A DNA stretch of 64,000 bases, taken from assembly GCF_008327685.1 (NCBI RefSeq), contig NZ_BDDE01000031.1:62001-126000 (forward strand). The letters are read 5' to 3'. The position numbers and the translations under genes are program-made. Below, one piece after another: positions 51,249-57,789 of the stretch (its first letter is position 1; each line of letters starts with the position of its first letter). The notes beneath the pieces were generated by a model that saw nothing but the letters and a program-made list of their open reading frames with translations, was not told the DNA's origin and did no database searches. This stretch comes from Actinomadura sp. K4S16. GTDB taxonomy: Bacteria > Actinomycetota > Actinomycetes > Streptosporangiales > Streptosporangiaceae.

Positions 51249-51740
51249 TCAGCCGGCCGGACGCAGGAAGGCCCGCATCACCGGGCGCAGGCTCGGGATG
51301 AGTTCGTAGCCGCCGACCTCGCGCAGCGGCACCCAGGCGCACCGGTCCAGGTGGTCGCTCGTGTCCTGGTTCTCCAGCGTGGCGTCCAGGGTCACGGGCC
51401 GGCAGCGGCGCGCCGCCGCCACCACCCGGATCTGCCCGCCGGGCGTGCCGCGGTCGGGCATGAACCACTGCCACAGGTGGAACGGCGGCCCCGGATCGAT
51501 CTTGAGGCCGACCTCCTCCCAGACCTCGCGGCGGATGTGGTCGTCGAGATCGAGGTCGGCCGACTCCTCCAGCCGCCCGCCGGGCACCTCCCAGCGGCCC
51601 GGGTGGAACGGGTCGGAGGCGGACTTGCGGACCAGCAGCAGCCGCCCGCCGGACACGATGAAGGCCTTCTGCGCGAACTGGAGCCGGACCGGTGGCGCGG
51701 CGGTGAGGGGGCCGGCGTCGCCGGCGTCGACCGAGGGCAT
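51249..51740 (-). CDS. Nudix hydrolase with a variant Nudix box
   Basis: 163 aa from the ATG at 51740 with GGGAGGT upstream; an in-frame ATG at 51797 would add 19 residues. Nudix fold with KAFIVSGGRLLLVRKSASDPFHPGRWEVPGGRLEES and REVWEEVGLKI. The box G-x5-E-x7-REUxEExGU is modified: the first Glu position is Ala and two residues are inserted before REVWEEVGL (residues 55-79). The REx2EE metal-binding core stays intact, so hydrolysis of a nucleoside-diphosphate compound is still plausible. Upstream member of a two-gene operon with the PfkB-like gene. Confidence 0.82.
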   Translation of the reverse strand: MPSVDAGDAGPLTAAPPVRLQFAQKAFIVSGGRLLLVRKSASDPFHPGRWEVPGGRLEESADLDLDDHIRREVWEEVGLKIDPGPPFHLWQWFMPDRGTPGGQIRVVAAARRCRPVTLDATLENQDTSDHLDRCAWVPLREVGGYELIPSLRPVMRAFLRPAG

Positions 51741-52259
51741 CGCGGGAGACCTCCCAGGTGCCGGCCCCACCGGGCCGTCTCGGCTCCACCGTAACAAGCC
51801 GCGGCCGCGTCGCCGAGACGCCCGCCGGGCCAGAACACCCTCACCTCGCGGCGGGGAGCGCGGGCGCGGGAATGGCGGCGCGGCCCGGCCGGTTGTACGG
51901 GACGGCGTACCCCGTCAGGACGTCCGCGTCGCGAGGGGCCGCGCGAGGCGTCCGGGCATGGCGCACCGAGTCCCATCGGGTGGTATTCTTGGTGGTCGAC
52001 CGGCCCTGTGTGCGCGACCAGATGGTGGCGTGTACCGGGCGCTCAAGCGGAGGCCACCTCCCACCTGACCGGCCCAAGGCCGGTGGGTTCTCGGTCCGGC
52101 GAACGGGCTTCAGGCTCGTCCCGCCGTCGTTTCCGGGCGGCACTGCCGTTCCCGGGAGACCGAAGGTGGCCCCGCGCGTGAGTCGTGCGGGGCTTTTCTC
52201 GTGGAAGCCTCGGGGTACGACCGGTCCAACGAACTTGAGAACGGCCCCAAGGAGGTCCC
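51741..52259 (+). other. intergenic region with the infC leader
   Basis: 519 bases without a gene. 51984-51989 (TATTCT) is a possible -10. Downstream are two perfect small hairpins, GGAGG-CCA-CCTCC (52049-52061) and ACCGGCC-CAA-GGCCGGT (52068-52084), then the U-tailed hairpin at 52169-52199 and the AUC start of infC at 52260. The ~270-base transcribed leader before infC is long for a gene of this kind and looks like a structured regulatory RNA. Confidence 0.6.
52169..52199 (+). terminator. attenuator-like hairpin with U-run before infC
   Basis: 9-bp stem (one G-T wobble) GCCCCGCGC (52169-52177) with GTGCGGGGC (52185-52193), loop GTGAGTC, then TTTTCT. It is the only hairpin in the window followed by a clear T-run, and it lies 60 bases before the infC start inside its leader. 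Confidence 0.75.
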
Positions 52260-52808
52260 ATCAGCGCCGAACCGCGTATCAACGACCGCATTCGCGTGCC
52301 CGAGGTCCGGCTCGTCGGCCCGAACGGCGAACAGGTGGGCATCGTGCCCATCGCCAAGGCCCTTGAACTCGCGCGTGAGTCGGACCTCGACCTCGTCGAG
52401 GTGGCGCCCACCGCGCGTCCGCCCGTCGCGAAGCTCATGGACTACGGCAAGTTCAAGTACGAGTCCGCGATGAAGGCGCGTGAGGCGCGGAAGAACCAGG
52501 CGCACACGGTCATCAAGGAGATCAAGCTCCGCCCGAAGATCGACCCGCACGACTACGAGACCAAGAAGGGTCACGTGGTGCGGTTCCTGAAGGCCGGGGA
52601 CAAGGTGAAGGTCACGATCATGTTCCGTGGTCGTGAGCAGTCCCGTCCCGAGCTCGGTTTCCGGCTGCTGCAGCGGCTCGCCGACGACGTCGAGGAGCTC
52701 GGCTTCGTCGAGTCGCGGCCCAAGCAGGACGGCCGAAACATGATCATGGTGCTCGGTCCGCACAAGAAGAAGACGGCCCGCGGGCAGGAGTCGGAGACCA
52801 CCGTCTGA
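52260..52808 (+). CDS. infC: translation initiation factor IF-3 (AUC start)
   Basis: 182 aa. The frame is read from ATC at 52260, which has a perfect AAGGAGGT (52249-52256) three bases upstream and gives the expected N-terminus ISAEPRINDRIRVPEVRLVGPNGEQVGIV. The next standard start in frame (GTG 52296) would delete conserved residues and lacks such a site. IF-3 binds the 30S subunit and rejects poor start codons, so a rare start codon in its own gene gives self-control, as known for the AUU of E. coli infC. Remaining blocks: DYGKFKYESAMKAREARKNQ, EIKLRPKIDPHDYETKKGHVVRFLKAGDKVKVTIMFRGREQ. First gene of the infC-rpmI-rplT group. Confidence 0.96.
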   Translation: MSAEPRINDRIRVPEVRLVGPNGEQVGIVPIAKALELARESDLDLVEVAPTARPPVAKLMDYGKFKYESAMKAREARKNQAHTVIKEIKLRPKIDPHDYETKKGHVVRFLKAGDKVKVTIMFRGREQSRPELGFRLLQRLADDVEELGFVESRPKQDGRNMIMVLGPHKKKTARGQESETTV

Positions 52809-52990
52809 CGGCCGGTCCGGGGCCGGCTCCACGGCGGCCCCCATCGCGACCTCGCGGCTCAGCGAAGTCGCTGCGTACGTACATTGAAGCCTGACCTGGC
52901 GCGTCCACGGATCGCCGTGCGATGCGCCGATCAGGCGCGCCTCCATGCCGGTCGGCACGGAGGCCGGGAAAGAGGGAGACGACGGCGACC

Positions 52991-53185
52991 ATGCCGAAGA
53001 CCAAGACCCACAGCGGTGCCAAGAAGCGCTTCAAGCTGACCGGCTCCGGCAAGGTGATGCGCCGCCGCGCCAACAAGAACCACCTGCTCGAGCACAAGCC
53101 GACCAAGCGGACGCGCCGGCTGTCCGGCCCCGCCGTGGTGGCCGACGCCGACGCCAAGAACATCAAGAAGCTGCTGCGCAAGTAG
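52991..53185 (+). CDS. rpmI: 50S ribosomal protein L35
   Basis: 64 aa, MPKTKTHSGAKKRFKLTGSGKVMRRRANKNHLLEHKPTKRTRRL, the standard L35 sequence. The ATG at 52991 gives the full protein; 182 bases separate it from infC, a gap with no recognisable gene and a possible TACATT -10 at 52880-52885. Part of the large ribosomal subunit. Confidence 0.97.
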   Translation: MPKTKTHSGAKKRFKLTGSGKVMRRRANKNHLLEHKPTKRTRRLSGPAVVADADAKNIKKLLRK

Positions 53186-53254
53186 CACTCGACCGGGAAC
53201 ATCGCCGACCGGCCGAGGCCAGCATGGCCCCGGCCCCCACGAAGGAGTCAGCAC

Positions 53255-53632
53255 GTGGCACGCGTGAAGCGGGCGGTCAACGCCGCCAAGAAGCGTCGGG
53301 TCGTCCTGGAGCGGTCGAGCGGCTACCGCGGTCAGCGTTCGCGCCTGTACCGCAAGGCCAAGGAGCAGCAGCTCCACTCGATGACCTACGCCTTCCGGGA
53401 CCGCAAGGACCGCAAGGGCCAGTTCCGCCGGCTGTGGATCCAGCGGATCAACGCCGCGGCCCGCGCCAACGGCATCACCTACAACCGGTTCATCCAGGGC
53501 CTGAAGGCCGCCGAGGTCGAGGTCGACCGGCGCATGCTCGCCGAGCTGGCCGTGAACGACGCCCCGGCGTTCGCCGCCCTCGTCAAGGTCGCCAAGGACG
53601 CGCTCCCGACCGAGGGTACGGAGGCGGCCTGA
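53255..53632 (+). CDS. rplT: 50S ribosomal protein L20
   Basis: 125 aa, GTG start with GAAGGAG upstream. Typical L20: MARVKRAVNAAKKRRVVLERSSGYRGQRSRLYRKAKEQ, TYAFRDRKDRKGQFRRLWIQRINAAARANGITYNRFI. It binds 23S rRNA early in assembly, and in some bacteria represses its own operon. The order infC-rpmI-rplT is conserved. Confidence 0.97.
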   Translation: MARVKRAVNAAKKRRVVLERSSGYRGQRSRLYRKAKEQQLHSMTYAFRDRKDRKGQFRRLWIQRINAAARANGITYNRFIQGLKAAEVEVDRRMLAELAVNDAPAFAALVKVAKDALPTEGTEAA

Positions 53633-53666
53633 GCCGGGCGACCGGCACACGGGCGATCACAGCGAC

Positions 53667-54506
53667 ATGGCGGGCCGCGAGCTGACCTCTCTCCGATCAC
53701 CACGGGTGAAGGCCGCTCGGCGGCTCGCCAAACGCGCGTTCCGGCGCCGCGAGAACCGGTTCCTCGCCGAGGGGCCGCAGGCGGTGCGGGAGGCGCTGGA
53801 GATCCCCGGTGGGCTGGCCGAGCTGTTCACCACGGCCGAGGCGGAGGCCCGCCATCCCGAGCTGGTGCTCGCCGCCGAGCGCGCCGGAGTGCCGGTGCTG
53901 CGCGTCAGCGGCGAGATCATGGCCGAGCTGGCCCAGACCGTCACCCCGCAGGGGCTGCTGGCGGTCTGCGAGTTCGTCGACGTCCCGCTCGGCAAGGCGC
54001 TGGAGGCCGGACCCCGGCTGGTGACGGTGCTCGCGCACGTCCGCGACCCGGGGAACGCGGGGACCGTCCTGCGCACCGCCGACGCCGCGGGGTCGGAGGC
54101 GGTCGTGTTCACCGACGCGTCCGTCGACCCCTACAACGGCAAGTGCGTCCGCGCCTCGGCGGGCAGCCTGTTCCACCTGCCGGTCGTCGTCGGCCCCCGG
54201 TTCGACACGCTGATCCCGGAGCTGAAGGGCGCGGGCCTCACCGTCCTCGCCGCCGACGGCGCGGGCGACCGCACCCTCGACGAGGCGATCGACGAGGGAG
54301 TCCTCGCGCGCCCCACGGCCTGGGTGTTCGGGAACGAGGCGTGGGGGCTGCCCGACGACATCCTGCGGCACGTCGACGAGGTCGTCCGCGTGCCCATCTA
54401 CGGGCGGGCCGAGAGCCTGAACCTGGCGACGGCCGCGGCCGTATGCCTGTATGCGTCGGCCCGCGCGCAGCGCGCCGCCCAGGGAGCGGGTCCGGGCCGC
54501 GCGTGA
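53667..54506 (+). CDS. TrmH/SpoU family RNA 2'-O-methyltransferase
   Basis: 279 aa. N-terminal substrate-binding domain (SLRSPRVKAARRLAKRAFRRRENRFLAEGPQAVREALE) and a C-terminal SPOUT knot with the three family motifs: HVRDPGNAGTVLRTADAAGSEAVVF, WVFGNEAWGLPDDI and VPIYGRAESLNLATAAAVCLYASAR. It methylates a ribose 2'-OH in rRNA or tRNA. Genes beside rplT in actinobacteria are often called tsnR, and some SpoU members give thiostrepton resistance, but the target here is not known. Confidence 0.92.
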   Translation: MAGRELTSLRSPRVKAARRLAKRAFRRRENRFLAEGPQAVREALEIPGGLAELFTTAEAEARHPELVLAAERAGVPVLRVSGEIMAELAQTVTPQGLLAVCEFVDVPLGKALEAGPRLVTVLAHVRDPGNAGTVLRTADAAGSEAVVFTDASVDPYNGKCVRASAGSLFHLPVVVGPRFDTLIPELKGAGLTVLAADGAGDRTLDEAIDEGVLARPTAWVFGNEAWGLPDDILRHVDEVVRVPIYGRAESLNLATAAAVCLYASARAQRAAQGAGPGRA

Positions 54507-54777
54507 GACACGCCGCGGTCGCGGACGTTCGATGCGTTCCGTGATCGAATGGCCGCATGCGGTCGCGACAGGTGCCGCCTCGCGACCGGTGAGCTGCGAA
54601 GATGGTCTTCGCGTGGACGCGGGGCATGGGGGGCCTGCCGCCGCGCGGGACTCGTTCGCGGGTAGGAGCGGGAACCGCGACCGGCGAGGGATCACGTCGC
54701 CGCGATGCCGCGTCTAACCTGTTGATCAGTGCGTTGACCAGGGCGGCGACGAGGCCGCACGGAGTGGGGGCGAGCGT

Positions 54778-55269
54778 ATGACCGAGGAGACCAGGCGAGC
54801 CGGAAGGGCGGGCCGGCGTCCCCCGGAGGTGCGGTGCCGGGCCGGCGCGGTCCGGGCGCCGTCCGCCCCGGACGCCTCCGGCGCGCCCGCCGCCGACGGG
54901 CTGCGCGTCGAGACCGCCCGGGTGCGGGCCGGCACGGCCGTCGTCGCGGTGGCGGGGGAGATCGACCTGCGCACCGCCGGGCCGCTGCGCGACCGGCTCG
55001 TCGAGCTGCACGGCCGGCTGCCCGGGGCCCGGCCGCGCCGCCTGGTGGCCGACTTCGCCGCCGTGCCGTTCTGCGATGCCGCCGGGCTCGGCGCGCTGGT
55101 CGCGGCGCACAACCAGATCTCCGCGGCCGGGGGTGAGATCGCCCTGGCCGGGGTCCGGCCCGCGCAGCTGCGACTGCTGAAGATCACCGGCCTGCACCGG
55201 TTGTTCGCGATCCACCGCGACGTCGAGGCCGCGCTGTCGGACCACGACTCGCCCACGAGGTCCGGATGA
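54778..55269 (+). CDS. STAS domain protein with the phospho-Ser site replaced
   Basis: 163 aa. A ~40-residue basic, disordered N-terminus precedes a STAS domain (VETARVRAGTAVVAVAGEIDLRTAGPLRDRLVEL, then RRLVADFAAVPFCDAAGLGALVAAHNQISAAGG). In anti-sigma-factor antagonists such as SpoIIAA the conserved D-S-S-G carries the serine phosphorylated by the cognate kinase. Here the motif is D100-A-A-G103, so it cannot be switched by that route. It may be always active or act as a scaffold. It sits upstream of a PAS-histidine kinase gene on the same strand with a 164-base gap. Confidence 0.82.
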   Translation: MTEETRRAGRAGRRPPEVRCRAGAVRAPSAPDASGAPAADGLRVETARVRAGTAVVAVAGEIDLRTAGPLRDRLVELHGRLPGARPRRLVADFAAVPFCDAAGLGALVAAHNQISAAGGEIALAGVRPAQLRLLKITGLHRLFAIHRDVEAALSDHDSPTRSG

Positions 55270-55433
55270 GCCGCGGATGTCCTGATGAGGCCCTCCGCGG
55301 GCCGCGGCGACCCCCTGCACGAGGGCTACACATGCCTTGCCGCGAGGCGGTTTCCGGGTCCCGTTAAGGGTCCGACTCGGGCTAGAGTCTCTTTCCGACA
55401 GGCCGCGTTCTCACCGGTGTTCTGGAGGCCGCT

Positions 55434-56546
55434 GTGGGCGGAGAGGAATCCCCTCTCGTGGCCGCGCGCGGACCCGAGACGGGGTCCGGGCCGGGCCCCG
55501 AGGGGAGCGGCCCGGACGACCTGCCCGACGGGCTGATGGTCGCGGGCCGGGACGCCCGCGTCGTCGTGTTCAACGCCGCCGCCGCGCGGATCACCGGCAT
55601 CCCCGCCGGGTCCGCCCTGGGGCGCGACTTCCGCGACGTCCTGCCCCTGCACGACGCCGAGGGCCGCGACTGGTGGAAGTGCCTCGCCCCTTACGACGGG
55701 CTGTCCACCCGCACCCGCCATCCCGAGCGCGTGCTCTTCCTTCCCGGCGGCACCGAGGTGCTGGTGACCGCCGCGTACCGGCGCGACGCCGACCGCCGTG
55801 TGGAACGGTTCACCGTGTGCCTGCGCGACGCCCTGCACCGCGCCCGCCAGGAGCGCGACCGCGCCGACCTCGTCTCCACCGTCGCCCACGAGCTGCGCTC
55901 TCCGCTGACCAGCGTCAAGGGGTTCACCGCGACGCTGCTGGCCAAGTGGCACCGCTTCAACGACGACCAGAAGCGGGTGATGCTGGAGACCGTCAACGCC
56001 GACGCCGACCGGGTCACCCGGCTGATCACCGAGTTGCTGGACGTGTCCCGCATCGAGGCGGGCCGGCTGGAGATGCGCCGCCAGGTCGTCGACCTCCCCG
56101 AGGAGGTCCGCAAGGTCATCGCGGGCCGGGTCGCGGCGGGGGAGCCGGAGGACCGCTTCCGCTTCGAGACGCGCGGCGAGCTGCCCGAGATGTGGCTCGA
56201 TCCCGACAAGATGGATCAAATCCTGGGCAATCTCGTCGAAAACGCGGTGCGCCACGGGGCGGGCACTGTCACCATTGTGGTGGAGCCGGACGCGCATAAG
56301 GAGGGAGCGGCCGTGTCGGTGCGCGACGAGGGCGAGGGCATCCCGCCCGAGGCCGCCCAGCGCGTCTTCCGGCAGTTCTGGCGCGGTCCCGGCGGCAGCC
56401 GCCGCGGCGGCACCGGCCTCGGGCTCTACATCGTCAAGGGCCTGGTCGAGGCGCACGGCGGCGTGATCACCGTGCGGCGGGCGCCCGGCGGCGGCGCCGA
56501 GTTCCGATTTACCGTGCCCGCAGGGGCCCCCAACTACGCCGGCTGA
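55434..56546 (+). CDS. PAS-domain sensor histidine kinase
   Basis: 370 aa, GTG start with GGAGG upstream. No membrane helix, so a cytoplasmic sensor. N-terminal disordered stretch, then a PAS domain (DGLMVAGRDARVVVFNAAAARITGIPAGSALGRDFRDVLP), a HisKA domain with H152 in VSTVAHELRSPLTSVKGF, and HATPase_c (NLVENAVRHGAGTVTI as N-box, RDEGEGIPPEAAQRVFRQF, GGTGLGLYIVKGLVEAHGG as G-box). The signal and response regulator are unknown; no regulator gene lies beside it, so it is an orphan kinase in this window. TAGAGT at 55383-55388 may be its -10. Confidence 0.93.
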   Translation: MGGEESPLVAARGPETGSGPGPEGSGPDDLPDGLMVAGRDARVVVFNAAAARITGIPAGSALGRDFRDVLPLHDAEGRDWWKCLAPYDGLSTRTRHPERVLFLPGGTEVLVTAAYRRDADRRVERFTVCLRDALHRARQERDRADLVSTVAHELRSPLTSVKGFTATLLAKWHRFNDDQKRVMLETVNADADRVTRLITELLDVSRIEAGRLEMRRQVVDLPEEVRKVIAGRVAAGEPEDRFRFETRGELPEMWLDPDKMDQILGNLVENAVRHGAGTVTIVVEPDAHKEGAAVSVRDEGEGIPPEAAQRVFRQFWRGPGGSRRGGTGLGLYIVKGLVEAHGGVITVRRAPGGGAEFRFTVPAGAPNYAG

Positions 56547-56610
56547 CCGCGGTCCGTACCCGCGGCACGGCACGGGACCCCTGGGCGGGCCAGCGCGTCA
56601 CGCGCACGCT

Positions 56611-56648
56611 TTCCGGATGTCCACCGCCCGCGCACTAGACTGCGGGCG
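56611..56648 (+). promoter_or_regulatory. pheS promoter with overlapping inverted repeat
   Basis: TTCCGG (56611-56616) and TAGACT (56636-56641) separated by 19 bases form a weak-to-fair promoter. The -10 lies in the loop of a perfect 7-bp inverted repeat, CGCCCGC (56625-56631) and GCGGGCG (56642-56648), which could serve as an operator. Confidence 0.45.
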
Positions 56649-56679
56649 TCCCACGCCGACCGGAGTCGATCACACCACC

Positions 56680-57789
56680 ATGTCTGCACCCAACAAGTCC
56701 TATGACCCCGTCGAGGTGTCCGCGCTCCAGCCCGAGGAGCTGGAGCGGGCCCGCGCCGAGGCGCTCGCGGCGATCGCCGCGGCCGCCGACCTCGACGCCC
56801 TGAAGCAGGTCCGGCTGGCGCACGCCGGCGACCGTTCCCCGCTGGCCCTCGCCAACCGCGAGATCGGCGCGCTGCCGCCCGCGGCCCGGGCCGAGGCCGG
56901 CAAGCGCATCGGCACCGCCCGGGGCGCGGTGGCCCAGGCGCTCAAGGCGCGCCAGGCCGAACTGGAGGAGGAGCGCGACCGCCGCGTCCTCGTCGAGGAG
57001 ACCGTCGACGTCACGCTGCCGTGGGACCGCGCCCCGCGCGGCGCGCGGCACCCGCTGACCACCATGCAGGAGCGGATGGTCGACGTCTTCGTCTCGATGG
57101 GCTTCGAGGTCTCCGACGGGCCCGAGGTCGAGGCGGAGTGGTTCAACTTCGACGCCCTCAACTTCCTGCCCGACCACCCGGCCCGCACGATGCAGGACAC
57201 CTTCTTCGTCGAGTCGGAGGACTCCGGGCTGGTGATGCGCACCCACACCTCGCCGATGCAGATCCGGTCGCTGCTGTCGCGGCCGCTGCCGGTGTACGTG
57301 GTGGCGCCCGGGCGCACGTTCCGCACCGACGAGCTCGACGCCACGCACAGCCCGGTGTTCCACCAGCTGGAGGGGCTCGCGGTCGACGAGGGCCTGACGA
57401 TGGCCGACCTGCGCGGCGGCATCGACGCGTTCGTCACCGGGATGTTCGGCGAAGGGCTGAAGACGCGGTTCAGGCCGTCGTTCTTCCCGTTCACCGAGCC
57501 GTCCGCCGAGGTGGACATGCAGTGCTTCGTGTGCCGGGGCGCGTCCACGGAGCCGGGCGCCGAGCCGTGCCGCACCTGCAGCTCGGAGGGCTGGATCGAG
57601 CTCGGCGGCTGCGGCATGGTCAACCCGCGCGTGCTGGTGGCCTGCGGGGTCGACCCGGACCGCTACAGCGGCTGGGCGTTCGGGCTGGGCGTCGAGCGGA
57701 CGCTGATGTTCCGGCACGGCGTGGAGGACATGTACGACATGGTGGAGGGCGACGTCCGGTTCACCCTCCCGTTCGGGATGGAGATCTGA
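56680..57789 (+). CDS. pheS: phenylalanyl-tRNA synthetase alpha subunit
   Basis: 369 aa from the ATG at 56680 (MSAPNKSYDPVEVSALQPEEL), the usual actinobacterial start; an in-frame start at 56617 is rejected as too long. N-terminal coiled coil, then the class II core with HPLTTMQERMVDVFVSMGFEVSDGPEVEAEWFNFDALN, RTHTSPMQIRSLL, PGRTFRTDELDATHSPVFHQLEGLAVDE, and the motif 3 region GWAFGLGVERTLMFRHGV. Four cysteines (CFVCRGAS ... CRTCSSEGW) form the zinc-type insertion. Forms an alpha2beta2 enzyme with PheT. Confidence 0.97.
   Translation: MSAPNKSYDPVEVSALQPEELERARAEALAAIAAAADLDALKQVRLAHAGDRSPLALANREIGALPPAARAEAGKRIGTARGAVAQALKARQAELEEERDRRVLVEETVDVTLPWDRAPRGARHPLTTMQERMVDVFVSMGFEVSDGPEVEAEWFNFDALNFLPDHPARTMQDTFFVESEDSGLVMRTHTSPMQIRSLLSRPLPVYVVAPGRTFRTDELDATHSPVFHQLEGLAVDEGLTMADLRGGIDAFVTGMFGEGLKTRFRPSFFPFTEPSAEVDMQCFVCRGASTEPGAEPCRTCSSEGWIELGGCGMVNPRVLVACGVDPDRYSGWAFGLGVERTLMFRHGVEDMYDMVEGDVRFTLPFGMEI

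Noticed and set aside
51758..52366. Long plus-strand frame across the infC leader as a possible gene or uORF
   Set aside because: No Shine-Dalgarno site, no family similarity, and it reads out of frame over the infC start; structure and position fit a non-coding leader.
54507..54777. Small gene in the gap between the SpoU methyltransferase and the STAS gene
   Set aside because: Frames here have no ribosome binding site or conserved composition. Only scattered CGGTCGCG-type repeats and a TAACCT hexamer (54715-54720, possible -10) are visible.
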